DNA of 64,000 nucleotides from Adhaeribacter terrigena (GTDB taxonomy: Bacteria > Bacteroidota > Bacteroidia > Cytophagales > Hymenobacteraceae), in assembly GCF_016623615.1 (NCBI RefSeq), contig NZ_JAEHFX010000001.1:310001-374000 (forward strand), written 5' to 3'. The translations under genes and the position numbers were made by a program. The notes beneath the pieces were generated by a model. That model did no database searches and was not told the DNA's origin. It was given only the letters and a program-made list of their open reading frames with translations. This document shows positions 26,112 through 34,345 of this stretch, one piece after another. How positions within the stretch are numbered: position 1 is the stretch's first letter; each line of letters begins with the position of its first letter.

Positions 26112-28058
26112 TTAGCGCATAATATAGTTCAGCACCAGGATCAGGATAATGCCCGCTACCATGGTAAGCAGGTAAGAGCCAATCGCCCCGCTTTGCAGCA
26201 CGCGCAGGCCGCGGCCACCACCCATCGTAATGCGGCCGAAACCATGCACTACCGGATCGATGATGCCTTTTTCCACGAAACGGTAGAGGCCAGTTGAAAG
26301 ACCCATCACCGGTTTCACAATAATGGAATCGTAAAGTTCGTCGATGTAATATTTGTTGTAAATTAGCTTGTGGAGGCCGGTTTCGGTTCCTTCGGCGGCT
26401 GGCACCGACTTTTTGCTCACGTAAATCACGTAGGCGATTATCGCGGCAATTAAAGCAACTACTACCGAAATGCCCATCAGCATGTATTCCGTAGCGTGAT
26501 CCATGTGATGACCGAATGCTTCCGGATTAAGCTGCTGTGAGGCGGTGAATAACGGGGCTAAGAAATTACCTAAGCTATGATTTTCGGAGAATACCGGCGG
26601 CAGGCCCATAAAACCGCCAATGGTAGATAGAATGGCCAGAATGATCAACGGAAGGGTCATGCTTTTCGGCGATTCGTGTAAGTGGTGGCGTTGCTCTTCC
26701 GTACCTCTGAAACCGCCGAAGAAGGTCAGGAACATTAAGCGGAACATGTAGAAGGAAGTCATGAAAGAAGCCAGCAGACCGAAGGCCCACATGATCTTGT
26801 TATGCTCAAAAACATGCGCCAGAATTTCGTCTTTCGAGAAGAAACCGGCAAACGGCGGAATACCCGAAATGGCCAGCGTACCGATGAGCATGGTGATGAA
26901 GGTAACCGGCAAAGCCTTGCGTAAACCACCCATGTTGCGCATATCCTGTTCGCCGCTCATGGCGTGAATAACCGAACCGGCACCTAAGAAAAGAAGCGCT
27001 TTAAAGAAAGCGTGCGTTAATACGTGGAAGAAAGACGTGCTGTAAGCCATTACGCCCAAAGCCAGGAACATATAACCCAGCTGCGAAACGGTAGAGTAAG
27101 CCAGAACTTTCTTAATATCGTTCTGGAAAAGGCCGATGCTGGCGGCAAAAACTGCCGTAGCCAGACCAATGATCGCTACAAATTCCAGCGTGATCGGAGC
27201 CATGGTATACAGCACATTCGAACGCAGCACCATGTAAATACCGGCGGTAACCATGGTAGCGGCGTGAATCAGGGCAGAAACCGGGGTAGGACCCGCCATC
27301 GCATCCGGGAGCCAGGTGTAAAGCGGCAGCTGGGCACTTTTACCCATCGCACCTACAAAAAGCAACAGCGTAATAGCCGTGATCATTTCGGAAGAAACCG
27401 GTAAAGTAGGGGCCTGCGTGAAAACCTCGGAATACGTTACGCTGCCGTAGGTCATGAAGATGAGGAAGATCGCTAACAGAAAACCTAAATCCCCGATGCG
27501 GTTCATGATAAAGGCTTTCTTAGCGGCATTGTTGTATGGCGTTACTTTGTTCCAGAAACCGATCAGCAGGTAGGAGCAAAGCCCTACACCTTCCCAGCCG
27601 ATGAACATCATGGCGTAGTTGGCGCCCATTACGAGCAGCAACATCGAGAAAATAAACAGGTTCAGGAAAGCAAAGAATTTCCCGAAACCCGGATCGTGGC
27701 TCATGTAACCGGCCGAATACACGTGAATGATGAAACCAACGCCCGTAACCAGCAGCAACATGATCAGGGAAAGCTGGTCGATCTGGAAGGCGAACGGAAT
27801 GCTTAAGGAACCAACTTTTATCCAGTTAAAAATTTCGGTGGTATACCCAACCGAGCCCGCCGGGAAGCTGATGAAGAGGTAAATAGAAAGCAGGAAGGAA
27901 ACCAGCACAGAGCCGCAGCCAACCAGCGTAACCACAGATTTGGGAAGTTTACCGTTGCCGAGGCCATTGATAACGAAGCCAATAAACGGCAACAACGGGA
28001 TCAGCAGGCAGATAAGCGCCATGGCTGCGTTGTTTTCCGGTACTTGAATTTGTTGCAT
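26112..28058 (-). CDS. nuoL: NADH-quinone oxidoreductase subunit L
   Basis: A 648-residue antiporter-like subunit that carries the long lateral helix at its C-terminus. Conserved landmarks are FIGWEGVGLCSYLLIGFW (near 155-172), GKSAQLPLYTWLPDAMAGPTPVSALIHAATMVTAG (near 240-275) and HAFFKALLFLGAGS (near 350). The lateral helix region with YNKYYIDELYD lies near 580-590. It is usual for nuoL to follow nuoK as here. Confidence 0.97.
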   Translation of the reverse strand: MQQIQVPENNAAMALICLLIPLLPFIGFVINGLGNGKLPKSVVTLVGCGSVLVSFLLSIYLFISFPAGSVGYTTEIFNWIKVGSLSIPFAFQIDQLSLIMLLLVTGVGFIIHVYSAGYMSHDPGFGKFFAFLNLFIFSMLLLVMGANYAMMFIGWEGVGLCSYLLIGFWNKVTPYNNAAKKAFIMNRIGDLGFLLAIFLIFMTYGSVTYSEVFTQAPTLPVSSEMITAITLLLFVGAMGKSAQLPLYTWLPDAMAGPTPVSALIHAATMVTAGIYMVLRSNVLYTMAPITLEFVAIIGLATAVFAASIGLFQNDIKKVLAYSTVSQLGYMFLALGVMAYSTSFFHVLTHAFFKALLFLGAGSVIHAMSGEQDMRNMGGLRKALPVTFITMLIGTLAISGIPPFAGFFSKDEILAHVFEHNKIMWAFGLLASFMTSFYMFRLMFLTFFGGFRGTEEQRHHLHESPKSMTLPLIILAILSTIGGFMGLPPVFSENHSLGNFLAPLFTASQQLNPEAFGHHMDHATEYMLMGISVVVALIAAIIAYVIYVSKKSVPAAEGTETGLHKLIYNKYYIDELYDSIIVKPVMGLSTGLYRFVEKGIIDPVVHGFGRITMGGGRGLRVLQSGAIGSYLLTMVAGIILILVLNYIMR

Positions 28059-28084
28059 TTATAAAGGTTTAAAAATGAACGGTA

Positions 28085-28114
28085 TAGTTTTCAGGCGAAA
28101 AAGCCTACCATTTT
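28085..28114 (+). repeat. 30-bp dispersed element supplying the nuoK stop codon
   Basis: CTA at element positions 21-23 (28105-28107) is the TAG stop of nuoK on the other strand. A reverse partial copy (AACGGTATAGTTTT) overlaps at 28078-28091. Confidence 0.8.
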
Positions 28115-28434
28115 AGTTTGTTGAGTAAATGCACATCGGTGCTCTGCAGGTTGCGGTAGATCATTACAATAATGGCCAGGCCCACGCAAACTTCCGCCGC
28201 GGCCACTGCCATAATGAAAAACACGAAAACCTGCCCGTTCGGGTCGGAACGGTAGGCAGAGAAAGATACCAAAAGCAGGTTTACTGCGTTCAGCATCAGT
28301 TCTATACACATAAAGATGATGATGGCATTGCGGCGAAGTAAAACGCCTGTTACCCCAATTACAAAGAGCGCGGTGCTCAGAAAGAGGTAATAATTTAACG
28401 GAATGGTCCGGATGACCTCTGGAATTTCGTTCAT
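28105..28434 (-). CDS. nuoK: NADH-quinone oxidoreductase subunit K
   Basis: A 109-residue three-helix subunit at the heel of the membrane arm. The two conserved acidic residues of the proton path are in [13 protein letters not shown] (near 40-52) and [13 protein letters not shown] (near 75-87). It is separated from nuoJ by 745 bases containing an unrelated gene and a strong terminator, so it heads a separate nuoKLMN block. The last residues L-K-W and the stop are encoded by a 30-bp element. Confidence 0.96.
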   Translation of the reverse strand: MNEIPEVIRTIPLNYYLFLSTALFVIGVTGVLLRRNAIIIFMCIELMLNAVNLLLVSFSAYRSDPNGQVFVFFIMAVAAAEVCVGLAIIVMIYRNLQSTDVHLLNKLKW

Positions 28435-28561
28435 AGCCGATAAACGCTTGCGCGGTTACGTTGAGTTAATTGCGTAGAAAATGCAGCCGCAAAGTTATCC
28501 GCATTTTTCAATTTTACACAATTTATCGGCAATCTTCTTTCAACAGTATCGATTAAAAGGG

Positions 28562-28591
28562 CAGTTTTTTAGTCCAAAATCCTAGCGTTTC
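28562..28591 (+). repeat. 30-bp dispersed element abutting a stop codon
   Basis: Its last two bases overlap the TGA (28590-28592) of the STAS-like gene on the other strand. Confidence 0.75.
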
Positions 28592-29006
28592 AATTTACTG
28601 TAGCCAGCCAGACTTCCGCATCGGCTTTGTTTATAAAACGCTCCACGATCACATAATCATTTACTGCCTGTTCAAATTTGCCAAAAACAGTTTCTTCGGA
28701 CGTTAAATAATATTCTTCCGGCGAAACGACCATGGCCAGAAAGAGCGTATTCCCGATCAGCTTTAAGGCTTCATTAAAAAGATCTTTAAACAACGGGTCC
28801 GGACTGAAAGCCAGGTTGAGGCGCCGCCGGGACTGATCGATGAGAATACGTTGTACGGGGTTTTGTTCGATAACCACCAGGGCCGCCTTATAGCCGTCCA
28901 GGAGTTCCTTTTCTGAAACGGTGCCCTGCCAGCTGATGCGGATCAGGGAATTAGCTGGTTCGAAACAAACACTGAAATTGGGTTTGGGAAGCGGTTTTTC
29001 TGCCAT
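28590..29006 (-). CDS. STAS/SpoIIAA-like protein inserted in the nuo operon
   Basis: A 138-residue soluble protein with alternating strands and helices (VCFEPANSLIRISWQGTVSEKELLDG; ILIDQSRRRLNLAF) that resembles the small SpoIIAA/STAS-like family common in Cytophagales. No catalytic residues or signal peptide are visible. It sits between nuoJ and nuoK on the same strand, isolated upstream by a perfect terminator and downstream by a 155-base spacer. It has no obvious link to complex I chemistry. A role is not known; a regulatory partner-switching role would be speculation from the fold. Confidence 0.7.
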   Translation of the reverse strand: MAEKPLPKPNFSVCFEPANSLIRISWQGTVSEKELLDGYKAALVVIEQNPVQRILIDQSRRRLNLAFSPDPLFKDLFNEALKLIGNTLFLAMVVSPEEYYLTSEETVFGKFEQAVNDYVIVERFINKADAEVWLATVN

Positions 29007-29108
29007 ACGGGTGAGATAAGGTAGATTGATGGCCTTAAAATAACATAAATCTTTTAGAATTACGCCGTAAAAAATGGTTTTATAGAAAATGAAATGCCAT
29101 TGGTTCTA

Positions 29109-29154
29109 TAACATAAAAAGCCGGCCACTTTGCGGCAGCCGGCTTTTTATGTTA
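29109..29154. terminator. Perfect terminator inside the nuo cluster
   Basis: TAACATAAAAAGCCGGC and GCCGGCTTTTTATGTTA form a 17-bp perfect stem around a 12-base loop, 25 bases past the nuoJ stop. Confidence 0.92.
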
Positions 29155-29178
29155 CAAAATTCAGGTATCCCCGGAAGA

Positions 29179-29691
29179 TTAGAAATGGCGTTCGCCGGTT
29201 TCTTTTTTACCCAGCATCACGGCACCGGCCATGGCTACTAAAAAGAGCACCGAAGCCAATTCGAAGGGCAGGAGGTAGTTTTTGAAAAGCACCATACCCA
29301 GGTTCTGTACCATTCCGATCTGCGAATCAAAACCTTCTGCTTTATACGTTCCGGCGTCTACATCTTTCAATGCGGCTACCATAATTACCAGTAAAATGCC
29401 GCCGGCAATTACGGCAGCAAACTTCGAAAGATTCGATTTATGCGTTTCGTTTTCTTTATTCAGGTTCAGGAACATGATCACGAACAGGAACAATACCATA
29501 ATGGCGCCGGCGTACACAATAATATTAACGGCGGCCAGGAACTGCGCATTCAGCAAAATATAGTGGCCCGAGATCGAGAAAAAAGTCAGGATCAGGAAAA
29601 GCACCGAGTAAACCGGGTTCCGCGAGAAAACCACCATGCTGCCACTGATCAAAGTCAGGAAACAAAGGAAATAAAAAACGTTCTGGATCAT
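29179..29691 (-). CDS. nuoJ: NADH-quinone oxidoreductase subunit J
   Basis: A 170-residue five-helix membrane subunit near the quinone channel. The conserved VNIIVYAGAIMVLFLFVIM segment (near 56-74) is intact and the length is normal. It is the last gene of the nuoA-J block, since a perfect terminator follows directly. Upstream of the ATG are AATTCTTAATTTCTAATT-type simple repeats and a 30-bp element. Confidence 0.95.
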   Translation of the reverse strand: MIQNVFYFLCFLTLISGSMVVFSRNPVYSVLFLILTFFSISGHYILLNAQFLAAVNIIVYAGAIMVLFLFVIMFLNLNKENETHKSNLSKFAAVIAGGILLVIMVAALKDVDAGTYKAEGFDSQIGMVQNLGMVLFKNYLLPFELASVLFLVAMAGAVMLGKKETGERHF

Positions 29692-29748
29692 TTAATTCAA
29701 TTAAGAATTAGAAATTAAGAATTAGAAATTGAGGCAATATTACGCATA

Positions 29749-29778
29749 AAAATGCTATGGTTTTAAGGCTAAAAAGTC
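29749..29778 (-). repeat. 30-bp dispersed element
   Basis: Reverse copy in the nuoI-nuoJ spacer, next to TTAGAAATTAAGAA-type repeats (29697-29731). Confidence 0.8.
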
Positions 29779-29812
29779 AGATCAACCATTCAGCCATTAA
29801 ATCCTTTAGCAA

Positions 29813-30352
29813 TTAATACTGGTAGTTGATATTGTCTTTCGTGTTTTTGTGCGTATCGGTGTTCAAAGGTTCCAGCAAACGGTCTTTGCCGTAGATGAAT
29901 TCTTCGCGTTCGTAACGCGGCGGCGTAATTTTGTCGTTCTGTAAAAACACGGCTTCTTTCGGACAAGCTTCTTCGCAGAGGCCGCAGAAAATGCAGCGCA
30001 GCATGTTGATCTCGTACGTTACTGCGTATTTTTCTTCGCGGTACAAATGCTCTTCGCCTTTCACGCGTTCGCCGGCTACGATCGTGATCGCTTCGGCAGG
30101 GCAGGCTACGGCGCAAAGCCCGCAGGCAGTGCAGCGTTCCCGGTTCTGTTCGTCGCGTTTCAGCACGTGCAGCCCCCGGAAAACGTTACTCATCGGGCGG
30201 ATCTGCTCAGGATACTGAATGGTAGCTTTTTTCTTGAAAAAGTGGCGCAGCGTAATGGAAAGTCCCTGGAAAATAGCCGGCAAATAAGCTCTCTCAGCGA
30301 AAGTCATTTCCTTGGGTTCCAGTTTTTTTACTCTATTGGTTAAAGGTTGCAT
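29813..30352 (-). CDS. nuoI: NADH-quinone oxidoreductase subunit I
   Basis: A 179-residue peripheral-arm subunit with two [4Fe-4S] ferredoxin motifs, CTACGLCAVACP (near 75-86) and CIFCGLCEEACP (near 119-130). These bind clusters N6a and N6b, which pass electrons to N2 in NuoB. The N-terminal amphipathic part fits attachment to the membrane arm. It is 22 bases downstream of nuoH. Confidence 0.97.
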   Translation of the reverse strand: MQPLTNRVKKLEPKEMTFAERAYLPAIFQGLSITLRHFFKKKATIQYPEQIRPMSNVFRGLHVLKRDEQNRERCTACGLCAVACPAEAITIVAGERVKGEEHLYREEKYAVTYEINMLRCIFCGLCEEACPKEAVFLQNDKITPPRYEREEFIYGKDRLLEPLNTDTHKNTKDNINYQY

Positions 30353-30374
30353 AATGCTCCTTTCAGTTTAAAAT

Positions 30375-31469
30375 TTAAAACATTGCTTTAAGTTGTGGCC
30401 AGAACAGAATAGCTGCTCCGGTTAAAACCACGTTCATGATGGCCAGCGGAATTAAGATCTTCCAGCCCAGGCGCATCAGTTGGTCGTAACGGAAACGCGG
30501 CAAGGTCCAGCGCACCCACATAAAGAAGAAAATAAAGGCGAAGATCTTTCCGAAGAACACCACTATGCCCAGAATCGTTACCAGGTTATGCGCCAGCGTT
30601 GGATCGGAAGCAATGTTTGCTCTAACCCAATCCTGGCCCGGAAAGTTGAACCCGCCGAAATAAAGCACGCTCATTACCGCGGAAACCACAATAATGTTTA
30701 CGTACTCAGCAAACAGGTACAAGCCCAGTTTCATGGCCGAATACTCCGTATGGTAACCGCCAATTAATTCGGTTTCGCATTCGGGTAAGTCGAAAGGGGT
30801 ACGGTTGGTTTCAGCAAAAGCGCAGGTTAAGAAAATGATGAAGCCCAGCGGCTGGTAGAAAATATTCCAGTCTAAACCGGAAAGCCCCAGGAACTCGCCG
30901 CCCTGCTGCAACGTGATCTGGCGTAAAGAAAGCGAGCCACTCATCATTAAAAGCGCAATGATGGAAAGACCCATGGCTAGTTCGTAGCTGATATTCTGCG
31001 AAGCAGCGCGGATAGCCCCTAATAATGAGAACTTGTTGTTCGAAGCCCAGCCCCCGATCATGATGCCGTAAACGCCCAGCGCTACCACACCAAAAATGTA
31101 AAGCAGACCAATGTTCGTTTCAATGCCCTGCACCCGAATGTGGTTGCCGTTAATGATCAGGGTATTGCCAAACGGAATTACCGCCGAGCTCATACAGGCC
31201 GTTAACATGGCCAGCGAAGGACCCGCCACGAATAAAAATTTATGCGCATTGGCAGGAATGAATTCTTCTTTGAAGAACATTTTTACCGCATCGGCCAGGG
31301 GCTGTGCCAAACCGAACGGACCCGCGCGGTTCGGACCGATCCGGTCCTGGATAAAGGCAGCAATTTTACGTTCCGCATAGGTGCAGTACGTAGCAATCAG
31401 CAGCGTGATCCCGAAGATCCCGAGGATGATCATTGCATTTATTGAAAAGGGTTCTAACAGAAATTCCAT
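30375..31469 (-). CDS. nuoH: NADH-quinone oxidoreductase subunit H
   Basis: A 364-residue, eight-helix subunit that connects the peripheral and membrane arms and forms much of the quinone site. The conserved ERKIAAFIQDRIGPNRAGPFGLAQPLADAVK (near 33-63, split by charged residues) and FAETNRTPFDLPECETELIGGYHTEYS (near 230-256) loops are intact. The length is slightly above the E. coli protein. Confidence 0.97.
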   Translation of the reverse strand: MEFLLEPFSINAMIILGIFGITLLIATYCTYAERKIAAFIQDRIGPNRAGPFGLAQPLADAVKMFFKEEFIPANAHKFLFVAGPSLAMLTACMSSAVIPFGNTLIINGNHIRVQGIETNIGLLYIFGVVALGVYGIMIGGWASNNKFSLLGAIRAASQNISYELAMGLSIIALLMMSGSLSLRQITLQQGGEFLGLSGLDWNIFYQPLGFIIFLTCAFAETNRTPFDLPECETELIGGYHTEYSAMKLGLYLFAEYVNIIVVSAVMSVLYFGGFNFPGQDWVRANIASDPTLAHNLVTILGIVVFFGKIFAFIFFFMWVRWTLPRFRYDQLMRLGWKILIPLAIMNVVLTGAAILFWPQLKAMF

Positions 31470-31576
31470 TTTACTTAATTAGAAATTAGAAATTACGAAT
31501 CAGGAATTTTTAACGAGTTCTGAATTCATAATGCAGTATTTTTCCGAATAACGAGCAACGAAAAACGACCAACGAT
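31470..31576. repeat. Simple repeats in the nuoG-nuoH spacer
   Basis: TTAGAAATTAGAAATTACGA precedes nuoH; ATAACGAGCAACGAAAAACG follows nuoG and is complementary to the CGTTGTTCGTTGTT tract on the other side of nuoG (32573-32604). Confidence 0.6.
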
Positions 31577-32569
31577 TTAGTTCTGATCCTGAATCTGCGT
31601 ATCCACCACGTGTGCCGGCAGATCCGGAACCAAATGCGGGTTAATAACCGGCAGTTCGTAATGGTTAGCTGCAATTACCGAAGCGCGGGCAATGTGGCGC
31701 GGACCGTCGATGATCCAGTCGCTCATTTCCTTTTTATCGAAACGGCAGGTATTACAGATGAATTCTTCTACTTCGCCGTATTCGTTTTTGCGGGCAGTAA
31801 CGCGCAGCACTTCTTCGCCACGGCTCCAAAGCACTACTTTCCCGCAGCAGCCCGGCGTTTCACATTCGCGGTGCGCATCCATGGGCTTGGTAAACCAAAC
31901 GCGGTTTTTAAAGCGGAAAGTCTTGTCGGTCAACGCACCCACCGGACAAACGTCGATCACGTTGCCTATAAATTCGTTTTCCAGGGAGTTCTCGATATAC
32001 GTGCCAATTTCAGAAGCATCGCCGCGGCCTAAAACCCCGTGAACGCGCTTTTCGGTTAACTGGTCGGCGGTGTACACGCAACGGTAGCACAAAATGCAGC
32101 GCGTCATGTGCAGCTGAATCAACGGACCGATGTCTATTTTATCGAAGGTGCGGCGGTCTTCTTCGTAACGGGTGCCGGAAGTGCCATGCTCGTAGCTCAG
32201 GTTCTGCAGATCGCACTCACCGGCCTGGTCGCAAACCGGGCAGTCGAGCGGATGGTTGATCAAAAGCATTTCCACGATTCCCTTCCGGGCTTCCATGGCC
32301 TGTTCCGATAAAGTGTTTTCTACCACCATACCATCCTGAACCGGGGTAATGCACGAGGCAACCAGCTTGGGCATCGGGCGCGGATCCTTAGCCGAACCAG
32401 CCGTTACTTTTACTAAGCACACGCGGCATTTACCGCCGCTGCCTTTTAAAGGCGTATAGTAGCACATGGCAGGCGGCACAACGTTGCCACCAATTTTGCG
32501 GGCAGCATTCAGAATGGTGGTGCCATCTTCCACTTCTACCTCAATGCCGTCAAAAGTTATTTTAGCCAT
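31577..32569 (-). CDS. nuoG: NADH-quinone oxidoreductase subunit G, short form
   Basis: A 330-residue NuoG that keeps only the electron-transfer part. The N-terminal [2Fe-2S] ferredoxin domain has C-YYTPLKGSGGKC-RVC and a fourth cysteine in ASC (near 38-75). The His/Cys cluster motif H-PLDCPVCDQAGEC is near 108-121, the RCILCYRCVYT motif near 157-167, and a partial extra cluster region CCGK...CNTC near 235-275. The molybdopterin-oxidoreductase-like domain of about 500 residues found in E. coli NuoG is absent; the frame ends cleanly. Short forms appear normal in Bacteroidota. Confidence 0.93.
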   Translation of the reverse strand: MAKITFDGIEVEVEDGTTILNAARKIGGNVVPPAMCYYTPLKGSGGKCRVCLVKVTAGSAKDPRPMPKLVASCITPVQDGMVVENTLSEQAMEARKGIVEMLLINHPLDCPVCDQAGECDLQNLSYEHGTSGTRYEEDRRTFDKIDIGPLIQLHMTRCILCYRCVYTADQLTEKRVHGVLGRGDASEIGTYIENSLENEFIGNVIDVCPVGALTDKTFRFKNRVWFTKPMDAHRECETPGCCGKVVLWSRGEEVLRVTARKNEYGEVEEFICNTCRFDKKEMSDWIIDGPRHIARASVIAANHYELPVINPHLVPDLPAHVVDTQIQDQN

Positions 32570-32610
32570 TATTTCGTTGTTCGTTGTTGGTTGTTCGTTG
32601 TTCGAATTTT
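32570..32610. repeat. CGTTGTT-type simple repeats before nuoG
   Basis: CGTTGTTCGTTGTTGGTTG and another CGTTGTTCG unit lie immediately upstream of the nuoG ATG (reading ACAACGAACAACGA on the minus strand). Confidence 0.6.
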
Positions 32611-32667
32611 AATAGGAGCAACTACAACGTAAAACCTGTAATCTATTTAATTCAGCAGCAGTTTTCT

Positions 32668-32697
32668 GACTTTTGAAGGTTGAAACCCTACCGTTTT
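32668..32697 (+). repeat. 30-bp dispersed element (tandem pair, first)
   Basis: Forward copy; with 32712-32741 it forms a direct pair 44 bases apart, both preceded by TTCT. Confidence 0.8.
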
Positions 32698-32711
32698 TTG
32701 TTTTCGGTTCT

Positions 32712-32741
32712 GACTTTTTTAGCCTGAAACCCTAGCGTTTT
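32712..32741 (+). repeat. 30-bp dispersed element (tandem pair, second)
   Basis: Forward copy ending four bases from the nuoF stop codon. Confidence 0.85.
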
Positions 32742-32744
32742 CCT

Positions 32745-34088
32745 TTATGCCAGCACGGCTTCCGATTTATTGAAAACGGCCCCTGGTTTGGTAGCTTCCT
32801 GCGGGTTACGCACGTGCCACTCAAATTCCTCGCGGAAATGACGAACCGCACTGGCAACCGGCCAGGCCGCAGCGTCGCCAAGTGGGCAAATGGTATTTCC
32901 TTCAATTTGTTTCGAAATGCTCACCAGCAGATCGATATCGTGCATGGAGCCGTGTCCGTGCTCTAAACGGTGCAGTACTTTTTCCATCCAGCCGGTACCT
33001 TCGCGGCATGGCGAGCATTGTCCGCAGGATTCGTGGTGGTAGAAACGCGCGAAATTCCAGGTATTGCGCACTACGCAGGTTGTATCGTCCATGGCAATAA
33101 AACCGCCGGAGCCCAGCATGGTACCACTCACAAAGCCACCTTCAGATAATGATTCGTAGGTCATTACGCGGGGAACGCCTTCAGCTGTTTTCAGGAATAA
33201 TTCGGCAGGAAGAATTGGAACCGATGAACCACCGGCAACCACCGCTTTAAATTTCCGGCCTTTCCAGATGCCGCCGCAATATTCGTCGGAGTACAGGAAT
33301 TCTTCTACCGGTAAACCTAATTCAATTTCGTAAACACCCGGCTTGTTTAAATGTCCGCCCGCAGAAATTAACTTGGTACCGGTGGAACGGCCTACGCCAA
33401 TTTTTGCGTATTCATCGCCGGTGTTGTTCACGATCCACGGCACGGTAGCAATCGATTCTACGTTGTTTACCACGGTAGGAGAGCCATAAAGGCCCCAAAC
33501 TGCCGGGAAAGGCGGTTTATTACGCGGGTTTCCGCGTTTGCCTTCCAGCGATTCCAACAAGGCTGTTTCTTCGCCGCAAATGTAAGCGCCACCGCCCGGG
33601 TGCACGTGTAAGTCTAAAGAATAACCGGAACCTAAAATGTTTTCGCCCAGCATGCCGTTCGCGTACGCTTCAGCAATAGCTTTCTCTAAAATCCGCAACA
33701 CGAACATCAGCTCACCGCGGATGTAGATATAAGAAGTTCGCGCACCCAAAGCAAAGCTGGAAGTGATCATGCCTTCAATAAGCGCGTGCGGGATCTTCTC
33801 CATCAGTACGCGGTCTTTGAAAGTACCTGGTTCCGATTCGTCGGCGTTGCAAACGAGGTAGCGTGGCTTGCCTTCTGGTTTTGCCAGGAAGCTCCATTTC
33901 ATACCCGTAGGGAAACCGGCGCCACCGCGACCACGAAGACCGGATTTTTTTACTTCTTCCACCACTTCGTCGGGCGTCATGGTTTTCAGGGCTTTTTCCA
34001 CCGAACGGTAACCTCCCATTTTGCGGTAGGTTTCGTAGGTTTCAATGCCTGGTACGTTAATATGTTCGGTTAATATTTTAAGTCCCAT
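32745..34088 (-). CDS. nuoF: NADH-quinone oxidoreductase subunit F
   Basis: I choose ATG 34086-34088 (MGLKILTEH); the frame extends seven codons further to a GTG inside the upstream repeat. The 447-residue protein binds FMN through GLRGRGGAGFPTGMKW (near 50-65) and NADH through PGGGAYICGEETAL (near 165-178), and ligates cluster N3 with SCGQCSPCREG (near 350-360) plus a later cysteine in NTICPLGD. It accepts electrons from NADH and passes them to NuoE and NuoG. Confidence 0.97.
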   Translation of the reverse strand: MGLKILTEHINVPGIETYETYRKMGGYRSVEKALKTMTPDEVVEEVKKSGLRGRGGAGFPTGMKWSFLAKPEGKPRYLVCNADESEPGTFKDRVLMEKIPHALIEGMITSSFALGARTSYIYIRGELMFVLRILEKAIAEAYANGMLGENILGSGYSLDLHVHPGGGAYICGEETALLESLEGKRGNPRNKPPFPAVWGLYGSPTVVNNVESIATVPWIVNNTGDEYAKIGVGRSTGTKLISAGGHLNKPGVYEIELGLPVEEFLYSDEYCGGIWKGRKFKAVVAGGSSVPILPAELFLKTAEGVPRVMTYESLSEGGFVSGTMLGSGGFIAMDDTTCVVRNTWNFARFYHHESCGQCSPCREGTGWMEKVLHRLEHGHGSMHDIDLLVSISKQIEGNTICPLGDAAAWPVASAVRHFREEFEWHVRNPQEATKPGAVFNKSEAVLA

Positions 34089-34103
34089 TTTCTTCGCTTT
34101 CTT

Positions 34104-34138
34104 AGACACAAGTATCAGGACACAAGTATCAAGACTTT
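34104..34138 (-). repeat. Tandem CTGATACTTGTGTC repeats before nuoF
   Basis: Two units, differing at one base from those upstream of nuoM (25939-25973) and in the same position relative to the start codon. Confidence 0.8.
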
Positions 34139-34178
34139 AAAATGATATTCAAATTTTCCGTTACCGGAATTTCGTTCT

Positions 34179-34208
34179 TAGTTTTTCGGGTGAAAAGGCT
34201 AGCGTTTT
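34179..34208 (+). repeat. 30-bp dispersed element (triple array, first)
   Basis: Forward copy; the nuoE-nuoF spacer holds three in the same direction. Confidence 0.8.
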
Positions 34209-34226
34209 TAACGTTCGCTTTTTCAG

Positions 34227-34256
34227 TAGTTTTTATAGTCGAAACAATAGCGTTTC
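34227..34256 (+). repeat. 30-bp dispersed element (triple array, second)
   Basis: Forward copy, 48 bases after the first. Confidence 0.8.
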
Positions 34257-34302
34257 AAAACCTGGCCTCTTAAGTTTCCTCAAAAAACTTGGGAAATACG
34301 TT

Positions 34303-34332
34303 GAGTTTTTTCGCTAAAACCCTGGAGTTTTC
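34303..34332 (+). repeat. 30-bp dispersed element (triple array, third, degenerate)
   Basis: T and A tracts kept, core changed to CCTGGAGTTTT. Confidence 0.5.
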
Positions 34333-34345
34333 CTACTTGAAAAGC

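Noticed and set aside
31577-31600. Frameshift or stop that truncated nuoG
   Set aside because: The bases after the stop are spacer-type simple repeats leading straight to nuoH, with no remnant of the missing domain in any frame.
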